Source: an uncultured Bacilli bacterium (GTDB lineage Bacteria; Bacillota_I; Bacilli_A; RF39; UBA660). From it: a DNA stretch of 27,132 nucleotides. Every line of letters starts with the position of its first letter. Within the stretch, counting starts at the first letter, position 1. Made by a program: the position numbers and the translations under genes. This document shows positions 14,793 to 23,765 of the stretch, in pieces. Below the pieces are notes generated by a model that ran no database searches, had not been told where the DNA came from, and saw only the letters and a list, made by a program, of their open reading frames with translations. Location of the stretch: assembly GCA_947625365.1 (NCBI GenBank), contig CANQNZ010000007.1, positions 1 to 27,132 on the forward strand. The letters are read 5' to 3'.

Positions 14793-17700
14793 ATGAGCGA
14801 ACTTGAACGCTTTTTTGCTAGTATAAATTTTGAAGATAAGCAAAAATCCTTTGCTACTGGCGTAGTAAATAAAGTAGTAATAAATAAAAAAACCGAAACT
14901 TTTCTGGTTTATATTGAAAATGATAATGTTATAAGTAAACCGGAAGTGGATGCTTTAATTAAAGCAACTAGTAATAAAATAAATGGTATTAAAGAAGTAA
15001 ATGTTAGTTTTATTTATAATAATATTACTGATGATGATATTTTAACATACTTTCAATCCCTTCTTAATGATATTATTCAAAAAAGACCATCACTTATTGC
15101 TCTATCTGAAGCTAAGATTACGGTAGAAAATAAAATTATTACCGTGGAAGTAAGTAATAAAATTGAAGAATTAGAGTTGCAAAAAGAAACGGAAGGATTA
15201 CTTAATAGTTTAAAACGCTATGGTTTGGCTAATATACAAATTAAGACATTTTTAAATAAAGATTTAGAAGAAAGTATTAAAAAAAGTATTGAAGAAAGTG
15301 CTAGTAAAAAAGTTATTCCTACTGAAAAGGAAGATAATATTATTATTGGTAAACATATAGATGGACCAGTGGAGAGCATTGATAATATCTTAGGAGATAC
15401 TAAAAATATTATTGTCGAAGCTTATGTTTTTGGTATTGACTCTATGGAAAGAGAAAATATTAATATAGCAACTTTAAAAATAAGTGATAAAACAAATAGT
15501 ATAATTGCTAAGATTTTTAAACGTGATATTGACGAATATCATGGAATATTAAAACAAATTAAAGAAGGTCGTTGGTATCGAATTCATGGTAATGCTGAAT
15601 TTGATAATTTTTCCAAAGATATTGTGATATCAATTCGTAATTTAGAAGCAATTGCTTCTAAAGATAATATAGTAATTGATGATGCTGAGGAAAAAAGAGT
15701 AGAACTTCATGCTCACACTTTTATGAGTATGATGGATAGTGTCGTACCTCAAAAAGCTTTAATTAAACATGCCTTAGCTTTAGGACACAAAGCGGTAGCT
15801 GTTACTGACCATAATTGCTTGCAAGCTTATCCAGAATTATATCATGCTGTTTGTGACTATAATAAGGGAAAAGAAGAAAAAGACCATTTTAAAGTTTTAT
15901 ATGGCGCCGAGTTAAGTGTTGTAAATGATGATGTTGATGTTATATTTAATCAAAAAGAATATACGTTAATGGAGCAGACCTACGTAGTTTTCGATACAGA
16001 AACTACCGGTTTTCATCCTGGCAGCGACCAAATGATTGAAATTGGGGCTGTTAAAATTAAAGATGGCGAAATATTGGAACGCTTTGATGAATTAATCGAT
16101 CCTGGTTATCATATTCCTGATAAAATTACGCAACTTACCAATATATCTGATGAACTTGTTCATGGTAAAGCTAGCGAAGAAGAAGTAACTAAACGCTTTT
16201 TAGAGTGGACAGGCGATTTACCAATGGTAGCTCATAATGCGAAATTTGATATATCTTTTCTTAAAATGGCAATGCAAAAATATAATTTGGGCGAATTTAC
16301 CAATACAGTTTTGGATACAATGAGCTTAGCCCGCATTTTAAATCCAGAGTGGCCTAATCATAAATTACAAACTTTAGTAAGACGTTATAAAATTGAATGG
16401 AATGAGGATGAGCATCATAGAGCAGATTATGATAGCGAAGGAACAGCTAAGGCTTTTTATAAAATGGCCAAAATTTTATATGACCGTAATATTGAAACAA
16501 CTATGGATATTTATAATTCTATTGACCAGGATGAGTTAGTAAAGTTCTCTGTACCTTTTCATATCTCGGTTTTAGCTCAAAACAAAGTAGGACTTAAAAA
16601 TTTATTTAAAATAATTTCTATGGCTAATACTAAATACTTATTTAAAAATGGGCAACCAAAAATTCCTCGTAAAGAAGTAATAAAACATAAAGAAGGTTTA
16701 CTATTTGGTAGTGGCTGTATAAATGGGGAGATTTTTCAAGCGGCTTTAACTAAAGAAGATGATGAATTATCTCATATGATGCAATTTTATGATTATATAG
16801 AAGTGCAACCCATTTCTCATATGACTCATTTATTACAGTTAGATAGTAGCGGCTTTAAAACTAAAGCGGATTTAGAAAATCATTTAAAAAAGATAATTAG
16901 AGTTGCCGAAGAAGCAGGCAAACCAGTTTGTGCGACTGGTGATGTTCATAATTTAACTCCTGATGATAAAATATATCGTGATATCATTGTGGCTCAAAAA
17001 ACTAATGGTAAATTACATCCTTTAAATAGGCGAGGTGTAGATGTACCAAATATGTCTTTTAAAACAACGCAAGAAATGAAAGATGAGTTTGCTTTCTTAG
17101 AAGATGAAAAGAAAATTCAAAATATAGTAGTAACTAATCCTAATAAAATTGCGGAAATGATTGAGGAAATAGAAGTTATTATTGAAACAGGAGGGGTTCC
17201 TTTTTCTCCACGAATTGAAAACTCAAAAGAAACAGTAGAGAATATGGTTTATGGCAAAGCTCGCGCTTTATATGGAGATGAGTTGCCTGATATTATTAGT
17301 GACCGAATAAAGCAAGAATTAAAAGGAATTATTGGGGGCGGTTTTGATGTCATTTATTTGATTGCTCAAAAACTAGTTAAGAAAAGTAATGATGATGGTT
17401 ACTTAGTTGGTTCCCGTGGTTCGGTTGGTTCTTCTTTTGTTGCCACAATGATGGGAATAACGGAAGTTAATCCTCTACCTGCTCACTATTTATGCCCAAA
17501 GTGTAAGCATAGCATTTTTGAATTAAATGGGGAGTCTTTAGGAGCTACTTATTCAAGCGGTTATGATTTGCCAGACTTAAATTGCCCTAAATGTGGTAGT
17601 AAATTAAATAAAGAAGGGCAAGATATGCCATTTGCCACATTCTTAGGTTTTAATGCTGATAAAGTTCCCGATATCGATTTAAACTTTTCAGGAGAATATC

Positions 17701-19109
17701 AGTGGAAAGCTCATGAATATACCAAAGAATTATTTGGTATTGATAATGTATATCGAGCGGGAACTATTGGTACAGTTGCGGAAAAGACCGCATTTGGTTT
17801 CGTTAAAGGATATTGTGAGGATAAAAATATAGTTATGCGTAATATTGAAGTAGAACGTTTAGCCAAAGGTTGTACCGGAGCCAAAAGAACTACTGGACAA
17901 CATCCCGGAGGTATTGTTGTAATACCTGGTTATATGGATGTATTTGATTTTACTCCTTTTCAATTTCCTGCGGAGGATAATACTTCTTTGTGGCGAACTA
18001 CTCACTTTGATTACCATGCCATCGACCAAGACGTTTTAAAACTTGATATTCTTGGACACGATGACCCGACTATGCTACGAATGTTACAAGATTTATCGGG
18101 ACTTGATGTTACTAAAATCGATTTAGGTGATAAAGATACGATGAAAATCTTTACGGGTCCTAATATTTTAGGCGTTACTAAAGACCAAATTAATTGTGAT
18201 ACGGGAACATTAGGAGTGCCGGAATTTGGAACAAAATTTGTTATTGGGATGTTAGTAGACACTAAACCCAAAACTTTCTCAGAGTTAATTAAAATATCTG
18301 GATTATCGCACGGTACTGATGTTTGGCTAGGTAATGCGCAAGAGTTAATTCGTAATAAAATTTGTGAATTTAAAGATGTTATTGGATGTCGTGATGATAT
18401 TATGGTTTATCTTATGTATAACGGTGTAGAACCAATTAAAGCCTTTAAAATAATGGAATTTGTTCGTAAAGGAAAAGCCTCAAAAGACCCAGAAGGATGG
18501 CAAGAATATGTAAAAGTTATGCAAGAGGCAAACATCCCGGATTGGTATATAGAGTCATGCCATAAAATAAAATACATGTTCCCAAAAGCCCACGCAGCGG
18601 CTTATGTAATGAGCGCATATCGTATTGCATGGTTTAAAGTTCATATGCCAATTTATTATTATGCAGCTTTCCTAAGTATTCGCTGTGATGATTTTGATGT
18701 AGAGTCAATGATTAAAGGCTATGATGCCGTAAAGTCTAAAATTTTTGAATTGCAAGCTAAAGGATATGAAGCAACTAATAAAGATAAAGCGGTTATTGAA
18801 ACTTTGCAAGTAGCTTTAGAAATGTTAGCCCGAGGATTTACTTTTAAAAATATTGACATAGAAAAAAGTGAAGCGAATAAATTTGTTATAGACGACGATG
18901 GTAAATCTTTAATATTACCCTTTAAAACTATTGATGGCTTAGGAAATCAAGTAGCAACTAGTATTGTGGAAGAAAGAAATAATCAAGCTTACTATAGTAT
19001 TGAAGATTTACAAAATCGAGGAAAAGTAAATAATACGACAATGACTAAACTTCGTTTACTAGGTGTATTAGATAATCTACCAGAAACTTCACAACTAAGC
19101 TTATTTTAA
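14793..19109 (+). CDS. polC: DNA polymerase III PolC-type, with proofreading exonuclease
   Basis: PolC is the main replicative polymerase of low-GC Firmicutes. The 1438-residue length is typical. Regions in order: N-terminal domain; OB fold (from about 195); PHP domain with intact His306 and His308 in ELHAHTF; DnaQ-type 3'-5' exonuclease inserted in the PHP (Asp401 and Glu403 in FDTETTG, later HHRADYDSEG); polymerase core with GSRGSVGSSFVATMMGITEV; a zinc ribbon with Cys901/Cys904 and Cys931/Cys934; and catalytic Asp960 and Asp962 in VPDIDLNFSGEYQ. The C-terminus ends in QLSLF, a beta-clamp-binding motif. GGGGAGGTAAGG precedes the ATG. All active-site residues of both catalytic activities are present. 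Confidence 0.97.
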   Translation: MSELERFFASINFEDKQKSFATGVVNKVVINKKTETFLVYIENDNVISKPEVDALIKATSNKINGIKEVNVSFIYNNITDDDILTYFQSLLNDIIQKRPSLIALSEAKITVENKIITVEVSNKIEELELQKETEGLLNSLKRYGLANIQIKTFLNKDLEESIKKSIEESASKKVIPTEKEDNIIIGKHIDGPVESIDNILGDTKNIIVEAYVFGIDSMERENINIATLKISDKTNSIIAKIFKRDIDEYHGILKQIKEGRWYRIHGNAEFDNFSKDIVISIRNLEAIASKDNIVIDDAEEKRVELHAHTFMSMMDSVVPQKALIKHALALGHKAVAVTDHNCLQAYPELYHAVCDYNKGKEEKDHFKVLYGAELSVVNDDVDVIFNQKEYTLMEQTYVVFDTETTGFHPGSDQMIEIGAVKIKDGEILERFDELIDPGYHIPDKITQLTNISDELVHGKASEEEVTKRFLEWTGDLPMVAHNAKFDISFLKMAMQKYNLGEFTNTVLDTMSLARILNPEWPNHKLQTLVRRYKIEWNEDEHHRADYDSEGTAKAFYKMAKILYDRNIETTMDIYNSIDQDELVKFSVPFHISVLAQNKVGLKNLFKIISMANTKYLFKNGQPKIPRKEVIKHKEGLLFGSGCINGEIFQAALTKEDDELSHMMQFYDYIEVQPISHMTHLLQLDSSGFKTKADLENHLKKIIRVAEEAGKPVCATGDVHNLTPDDKIYRDIIVAQKTNGKLHPLNRRGVDVPNMSFKTTQEMKDEFAFLEDEKKIQNIVVTNPNKIAEMIEEIEVIIETGGVPFSPRIENSKETVENMVYGKARALYGDELPDIISDRIKQELKGIIGGGFDVIYLIAQKLVKKSNDDGYLVGSRGSVGSSFVATMMGITEVNPLPAHYLCPKCKHSIFELNGESLGATYSSGYDLPDLNCPKCGSKLNKEGQDMPFATFLGFNADKVPDIDLNFSGEYQWKAHEYTKELFGIDNVYRAGTIGTVAEKTAFGFVKGYCEDKNIVMRNIEVERLAKGCTGAKRTTGQHPGGIVVIPGYMDVFDFTPFQFPAEDNTSLWRTTHFDYHAIDQDVLKLDILGHDDPTMLRMLQDLSGLDVTKIDLGDKDTMKIFTGPNILGVTKDQINCDTGTLGVPEFGTKFVIGMLVDTKPKTFSELIKISGLSHGTDVWLGNAQELIRNKICEFKDVIGCRDDIMVYLMYNGVEPIKAFKIMEFVRKGKASKDPEGWQEYVKVMQEANIPDWYIESCHKIKYMFPKAHAAAYVMSAYRIAWFKVHMPIYYYAAFLSIRCDDFDVESMIKGYDAVKSKIFELQAKGYEATNKDKAVIETLQVALEMLARGFTFKNIDIEKSEANKFVIDDDGKSLILPFKTIDGLGNQVATSIVEERNNQAYYSIEDLQNRGKVNNTTMTKLRLLGVLDNLPETSQLSLF

Positions 19110-19136
19110 ATATTAATATTTGAAAGTGGGCATTAA

Positions 19137-19964
19137 ATGAAAATAAAAACAAATAACATAAATATTGAAATTTATAATAAAAAAGATAAATTTTGTGTTT
19201 TAAGTGATATTCATCATATAAAAAATTGTCAAGATAAATTTTATCTTTCAATACTTAAAAAAATAAAAGAAATAAAGCCTAAATATATATTAATACCAGG
19301 AGATATAGTAGACTCACCGAAAATAGTTTATAGTGAAAATATAAATTATTTAATCTCATTTTTAATATCTTTAGCTTCAATATCTCCTGTTATCATATCT
19401 AAAGGAAATCATGAGCTAAAAAATCCAAAATATCCAATTAATACTTTTTATCAAAGATTAAAGAAAATTGCCAATATTTATGTTTTAGATAATGAGTCTA
19501 TGATATTCGGTGATTATGAATTTATTGGCTTTTCTCCGTCTTTAAATACTTATTTACCTAAATATAAAAAAACTTGGAATACAAACTTTGTAAAAGAGTT
19601 TAATGAGTGTCGATTTAAAATTAATCCTAATAAGATTGTTATTCTTTTGTGTCATAGTCCTGAGACTATTATTCTTAAAGAAGTGCAAGAGCAAATCCCT
19701 TTATTTAATAAAATTAATATTATAATTTGTGGGCATATGCATAATGGTTTAACCCCGGCTATTTTAGATAAAAAGTTTAAAAACAGAGGGATTTTTGGTC
19801 CAAAATTTACTTTTTTTCCTAAATATTGCCGAGGCGTTTATCAAGCAGGGACAAATGGTAAACTGATTATTTGTAAGTCTTTAAGAGTAATAACAAAAGA
19901 TAATCTCATTTATAAATTTTTTGATAGTTTCTATGATAGAAATATAACAATTATCAAATTATGA
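19137..19964 (+). CDS. Metallophosphoesterase (calcineurin-like, YkuE/YaeI type)
   Basis: This 275-residue protein has the full two-metal calcineurin signature: FCVLSDIHHIKN (D-x-H), ILIPGDIVDSP (GD-xx-D), ISKGNHELKN (GNHE), ILLCHSPETI (H) and IIICGHMHNG (GH-x-H). A C-terminal stretch resembling the family's usual YYRGVYQ-x-G motif follows (YCRGVYQAGTNGKLIICKSL). Substrate is unknown; homologues act on phospholipid headgroups, UDP-sugars or nucleotides. No signal peptide or transmembrane helix is visible, so it is probably cytoplasmic or peripheral. It starts 27 bases after polC with GAAAGTGGG as ribosome site and no promoter between, so it is probably transcribed with polC. A terminator follows. 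Confidence 0.88.
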   Translation: MKIKTNNINIEIYNKKDKFCVLSDIHHIKNCQDKFYLSILKKIKEIKPKYILIPGDIVDSPKIVYSENINYLISFLISLASISPVIISKGNHELKNPKYPINTFYQRLKKIANIYVLDNESMIFGDYEFIGFSPSLNTYLPKYKKTWNTNFVKEFNECRFKINPNKIVILLCHSPETIILKEVQEQIPLFNKINIIICGHMHNGLTPAILDKKFKNRGIFGPKFTFFPKYCRGVYQAGTNGKLIICKSLRVITKDNLIYKFFDSFYDRNITIIKL

Positions 19965-19982
19965 TAAAAATATTATAAAGAT

Positions 19983-20008
19983 AAGCTATATTTTAAGTAT
20001 AGTTTTTT
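19983..20008 (+). terminator. Hairpin terminator of the polC/metallophosphoesterase unit
   Basis: AAGCTATA-TTTTAAG-TATAGTTT (one G-T pair) followed by TTT. Confidence 0.75.
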
Positions 20009-20039
20009 CTTTGTAAGTAAATCGGATAGTTATTTTCGT

Positions 20040-20069
20040 TTGACAATGCCTAACGATTTGTGATATAGT
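20040..20069 (+). promoter_or_regulatory. Strong promoter of the unknown-pair/xerC operon
   Basis: Consensus TTGACA (20040-20045), 18-base spacer and TATAGT (20064-20069) with a TGN extension before the -10. This is the best -35 on the plus strand in the window. The Shine-Dalgarno AAGGAGG follows at about 20084-20090. Confidence 0.85.
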
Positions 20070-20079
20070 AGTCTACTAT
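20065..20079. promoter_or_regulatory. Perfect 15-base palindrome over the -10 and start site (candidate operator)
   Basis: ATAGTAG-T-CTACTAT is a perfect inverted repeat with a single central base. It begins inside the -10 element and covers the expected transcription start, the classical place for a repressor operator. A one-base loop makes an RNA hairpin unlikely, so DNA binding by a dimeric regulator is the better reading. No regulator gene is adjacent. Confidence 0.55.
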
Positions 20080-20098
20080 TTGCAAGGAGGTATGTCAA

Positions 20099-20701
20099 AT
20101 GCAAAGTATGTTAGTAATGGAAAGAAGACCTAAAGACTATATGCCATTTGAATATGACAAATTACCACAATATAATGGAGAAGATTTGACTAGTTTAGAA
20201 GGCATAGATGAATTTACTTGCAAATTTACTTCGGAAGAAGATTTAAAAGCGGAATTAGTTATGGCTAATTTTATAGATGATTTTGAATTTAGTAATAAAA
20301 TGAAAATAGTTTATTATGAAAATGAAAAATTAAGGGAAAATAAATATGGAGTATGTTATAAAAATATTAAACCTTGTTTAAATCCAGAGTTTATTGTAAA
20401 TTTTTTATTTCAAATTATTGATAAACCTCAACTTACTAATCGTATATATAATGAATTTGGCCAAAAAAGACAAGCTGAGGAGTTATCTGAACAATTTAAA
20501 AAGGTACTGCAAGTTTTAAAAAATGTTCGTCATGCCGATAATATTAAAGATATTTATTTTGTAGGTTGCATGCCTTATAATGAATTAAGAGCCTTAGGAT
20601 TATTTATAATTCATACATTTAGTGATATAATAGTGCATGAAGAAAGTAATAATTATGGTGATGTTCATGAACGAAAAAGAGTGCCAGCTTCCCAGAGCTA
20701 A
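20099..20701 (+). CDS. Protein of unknown function, first gene of the xerC operon
   Basis: This is a 200-residue soluble, acidic protein that I do not recognise. There is no signal peptide, transmembrane segment or obvious nucleotide- or metal-binding motif. Visible regions are a low-complexity charged N-terminus (MERRPKDYMPFEYDKLPQYN), a central mixed region with three cysteines (VCYKNIKPCLNPEF, later GCMPYNE), and a helical stretch (AEELSEQFKKVLQVLKNVRH). GGAGG lies 8 bases before the ATG. It overlaps the next gene by 35 bases and is driven by the strong palindrome-bearing promoter. Codon use and composition match the neighbours, so it does not look recently acquired. Confidence 0.8.
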   Translation: MQSMLVMERRPKDYMPFEYDKLPQYNGEDLTSLEGIDEFTCKFTSEEDLKAELVMANFIDDFEFSNKMKIVYYENEKLRENKYGVCYKNIKPCLNPEFIVNFLFQIIDKPQLTNRIYNEFGQKRQAEELSEQFKKVLQVLKNVRHADNIKDIYFVGCMPYNELRALGLFIIHTFSDIIVHEESNNYGDVHERKRVPASQS

Positions 20702-21086
20702 AAGAGAAGAAATTATTGAAATAATTCTCAAGTTTTATGCGCAATTAGAGAAAAAGATGGATTATGATTGGTTAATTAGACAAAAAGATAATGTTGTCTA
20801 TGCAATTTATAAAAGACTTTTAAACACTCCTGTTAAAAAACCATCTGACCAGTTTTCTTTTGATGACGAAGAATTTATAGATAATTTTGAATTTGAGCAA
20901 TTATTAACAGAATATAATAACGGTGAATTTGATATACCACGTATTGATAGATATGCTCCTAATAACTTATTTAATGAATATGGACAAGTAGATTATAATG
21001 GTCATTATGATAGTAATGGTCGTCTTTTGGATGATGTAACAATTATGAAGTGCCAAGAAGCTATGAGCTATAGGTTAAAAAAATGA
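20667..21086 (+). CDS. Protein of unknown function, second gene of the xerC operon
   Basis: This is a 139-residue acidic protein that I do not recognise. It has a helical N-terminal half (AKREEIIEIILKFYAQLEKK, then DYDWLIRQKDNVVYAIYKRL) and an Asp/Asn/Tyr-rich second half (NNLFNEYGQVDYNGHYDSNG). The start is uncertain. I take the ATG at 20667, which has GGTGATG upstream; in-frame ATGs at 20637, 20655 and 20661 would lengthen it by up to ten residues. It overlaps the end of the preceding gene by 35 bases in a different frame, and its TGA overlaps the xerC start by four bases (ATGA). Tight coupling on both sides suggests that the three products are made together. Confidence 0.75.
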   Translation: MNEKECQLPRAKREEIIEIILKFYAQLEKKMDYDWLIRQKDNVVYAIYKRLLNTPVKKPSDQFSFDDEEFIDNFEFEQLLTEYNNGEFDIPRIDRYAPNNLFNEYGQVDYNGHYDSNGRLLDDVTIMKCQEAMSYRLKK

Positions 21087-21982
21087 AAAAAGATATTGCT
21101 AATTTTTTAAACTATCTTTCACTTGAAAGAAATTATCAAGAAAACACAACGGTTAAAAATTATGAAGTTGATTTATTACAATTTGCTGATTTTTTACAAA
21201 GCCATAATTTAAATTACTTAAGGCTATCCAAAGATGATATTCGCTTATATCTTAAGTATTTAGATACTTTACATTATAAAAATAGCTCTATATCTAGACA
21301 TTTAAGTGCATTAAGGTCTTTTTATGCCTATTTAGTTAATCAGGGTATTATTAAAACTAATATTTTTAAAATGATTTCTTCTCCTAAAAAAGAAAAAAAA
21401 CTTCCTAGCTTTTTACAATATAGTGAAATTGAAAAAATGTTAGATGTATGTGATAAAGAAGATGTTTTAAGCATTCGAAATCGTTTAATTGTAGAAACCC
21501 TTTATGATACTGGTATAAGAGTAAGTGAGCTTGTTAATATAAAAATAAATGACATTGATAAAAACCATAAAGAAATAAAGGTGCTTGGTAAAGGGAATAA
21601 ACAAAGAATAGTCTATTTTGGTGATTATGAAATAGAAAGCTTAGAAAGATATTTAACTTTAAGTAGACCAAAGCTTTTAAAAAATAAGACTAATAATTAT
21701 TTATTTTTAAATCATTTAGGAAATAAACTTACTGACCGTGGCGTAAGATTAATTATAGAAAACATTATTAAAGAAGCTTCTATAAAACATAAAATTTCAC
21801 CTCACACTTTAAGACATACTTTTGCTACACATTTGTTAAATGAAGGGGCAGATTTAAAAAGTGTTCAAGAACTTTTAGGCCATGCTAGTTTAAGTACTAC
21901 GCAAATTTATACTCATGTGTCAAACGAACGTTTACGAAGTGTCTACTTAAGTGCCCATCCTCGAAGTAAACAGGAAAAATAA
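21083..21982 (+). CDS. xerC: Tyrosine recombinase XerC/XerD
   Basis: This is a 299-residue chromosome-dimer-resolution-type tyrosine recombinase. The N-terminal SAM-like DNA-binding domain (FLNYLSLERNYQENTTVKNY) precedes the catalytic domain with the full active site: Arg146 in DTGIRVSELV, Lys170 in LGKGNKQRIV, His241 and Arg244 in HTLRHTFATHLL, His267 in LLGHASLS, and the nucleophile Tyr276 in QIYTHVS. LTDRGVRLII and the ending VYLSAHPR look more like XerC than XerD, but a single Xer serving both roles is possible and sequence alone does not settle it. It is coupled to the upstream unknown gene through ATGA. No dif-like site was identified nearby. Confidence 0.88.
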   Translation: MKKDIANFLNYLSLERNYQENTTVKNYEVDLLQFADFLQSHNLNYLRLSKDDIRLYLKYLDTLHYKNSSISRHLSALRSFYAYLVNQGIIKTNIFKMISSPKKEKKLPSFLQYSEIEKMLDVCDKEDVLSIRNRLIVETLYDTGIRVSELVNIKINDIDKNHKEIKVLGKGNKQRIVYFGDYEIESLERYLTLSRPKLLKNKTNNYLFLNHLGNKLTDRGVRLIIENIIKEASIKHKISPHTLRHTFATHLLNEGADLKSVQELLGHASLSTTQIYTHVSNERLRSVYLSAHPRSKQEK

Positions 21983-22012
21983 TTGACCTATAAGTTTATA
22001 ATTTGTTATGAT
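21983..22012 (+). promoter_or_regulatory. Sigma-A promoter of the WG-repeat gene
   Basis: TTGACC (21983-21988), 18-base spacer, TATGAT (22007-22012). The -35 begins immediately after the xerC stop codon, and no terminator separates the two genes. Confidence 0.7.
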
Positions 22013-22037
22013 TAAATAAATAAAAGGGAGATAAAAA

Positions 22038-23729
22038 ATGGAAATGGAAAAAATCAAAAAGAATTGGATATTATTTGTAGCAGTTTTAGTTTTAATTATC
22101 TCAGGAATAATTTATGTTTATTTATCAAATAGAGAACAAGCCGAAATTGAAACTGGCTTTGTTCAAGGAAAAGTATCTTATGACCAAATAGATAAATACA
22201 TTGATGGAATTATGCTAGCAAAAAAAGGAGATAACTATTTAATTATCGATATAAATGATAAGGTTATTGAAAAAATAGATAAGGAAGCTACTGACATAGA
22301 AATTCTTTATGATGGTTATTATACCTATACCTTAGCAGGGCAAGTATATTTAAATCGTAATGGTAAAAATATTAAAACTTTTGCGACATTGTTTCAAGAA
22401 GATTTTGATTTATATAAAGATGAAAATGATGAAAAGGCAACTTATATTACTTTAAATGCCAAAAAGTTAATTAAGGATGTTTATTATGTGACTATTTCGA
22501 ATGATAATAATACAAAGACAGTCATTTATAATGCAAAAACAGGTAAAAAATTGTATGAAACCGATAGTTATATTTCTTTATTAGAAACACCAAATATGAA
22601 AAATTATGAATATTTTGTTGTAGGAGATAAAGAATTAGTTCGTATTAGTGATTTTAAAACTGTTTTTAAAGAAACAGATGTAAATATTGCGGGAGATAAT
22701 AATCGAGTAAATGCCGAAGAAGATATTATTACTAATAGCAGTAAATATATCGTTATTAGTAATGTTAATACTATTGATGGTTCACTTCGTTATGGTCTTA
22801 TTGATTATGAAGGTAATATTGTAATTCCAATTTCTTACGAAGACCTTAATTTCAAAGTCGATAGTAATCGTTATATTGCTGCCAAAAAAGATGGTAGATA
22901 TGGTTTAATTAATAGTTTAAATGAGGAAATGTTAGATTTTTCCTATGATGCCATTGAAGTTTATGATAATAATATTGTGACAGTAAAAAATAGACAATTA
23001 GGCGTTTTGAACAATGATTTGAAAGTAATTTATAATTATAAAACTTCTGTATCTGATACCGAGTATAATTCTCGCGTTTGTTGTGGTAATAATAATGCTT
23101 TTGAAATTTTCAATGCAGAAAATGCTTTGATAATAAGTACTTATCCGAAAAACTCGGAAGAAAATGATGGGCAAACCTTTAAAAATACTATAGTAGTTAA
23201 TAAGAAAAATGAAGTTAAAGAATTAAAGGGTAAATTTTTAAAATATTTAGTAGATGAAAATGATATTATTAAAAATCGTTATTTATTAGAAGAAAAAATA
23301 GATGATAAAGCATTAGCTTTAAGTATTTACGATGATAAAGGTAAATCATTAGCAACATATGAAACTATTGTCTCAGATACAATTAATTCTGTTTCGTATG
23401 AGTTAACTAATGAAACCAATATATTAATTGAAATATTTAATTCGGAATATAATTCGTTGTATAAAGCTTTAGTAGACTCTCAAACTGGTAAGGTAATTGC
23501 TGAAAATGGCGAAGTTAAAAATTATGTCAAAAAGCAAGCTTTGATTGATGGATATTATTTTTATGGTAAGGATAATAACTTAACTATTAAAGACTCTAAT
23601 GATAATATTGTTATGACTATTTCTGGACAGGATATAATTTACTTAAATGGAAATCATTTTGCGGTGAAAAACAAAAATGGTAAATATTATATTTGTAAAG
23701 TTATTTTGAAAGATGAGCAAGTTAAATAA
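22038..23729 (+). CDS. Membrane-anchored WG-repeat (beta-propeller-like) protein
   Basis: This is a 563-residue protein with a single N-terminal signal-anchor helix (about residues 10-29, preceded by KIKKN), so the rest is probably outside the membrane. Most of it is beta-rich with many Asn/Asp turns. At least three WG-like repeats are visible around residues 250-330: RYGLIDYEGNIVIPISYED (Arg251), GRYGLINSLNEEMLDFSYD (Arg287) and RQLGVLNNDLKVIYNYKT (Arg319), spaced 32-36 residues. WG repeats form propeller or superhelical binding surfaces; the ligand is unknown. The start has AAGGGAG 7 bases upstream. Two adjacent cysteines (RVCCGNN) occur in the middle. It is a single-gene unit. Confidence 0.78.
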   Translation: MEMEKIKKNWILFVAVLVLIISGIIYVYLSNREQAEIETGFVQGKVSYDQIDKYIDGIMLAKKGDNYLIIDINDKVIEKIDKEATDIEILYDGYYTYTLAGQVYLNRNGKNIKTFATLFQEDFDLYKDENDEKATYITLNAKKLIKDVYYVTISNDNNTKTVIYNAKTGKKLYETDSYISLLETPNMKNYEYFVVGDKELVRISDFKTVFKETDVNIAGDNNRVNAEEDIITNSSKYIVISNVNTIDGSLRYGLIDYEGNIVIPISYEDLNFKVDSNRYIAAKKDGRYGLINSLNEEMLDFSYDAIEVYDNNIVTVKNRQLGVLNNDLKVIYNYKTSVSDTEYNSRVCCGNNNAFEIFNAENALIISTYPKNSEENDGQTFKNTIVVNKKNEVKELKGKFLKYLVDENDIIKNRYLLEEKIDDKALALSIYDDKGKSLATYETIVSDTINSVSYELTNETNILIEIFNSEYNSLYKALVDSQTGKVIAENGEVKNYVKKQALIDGYYFYGKDNNLTIKDSNDNIVMTISGQDIIYLNGNHFAVKNKNGKYYICKVILKDEQVK

Positions 23730-23741
23730 AACTTGCTTTTT
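23716..23741 (+). terminator. Hairpin terminator of the WG-repeat gene
   Basis: AGCAAGTT-AAATAA-AACTTGCT followed by a T-run. The stop codon (23727-23729) is in the loop. Confidence 0.85.
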
Positions 23742-23765
23742 CTGTCTTTTTTTGTAAAAAATCTT

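Noticed and set aside
18011..18271. Minus-strand open frame of 86 codons within polC, and similar antisense frames inside tig, murF and other genes
   Set aside because: They lie opposite clearly conserved coding sequence, have no ribosome site or family motif, and are expected by chance.
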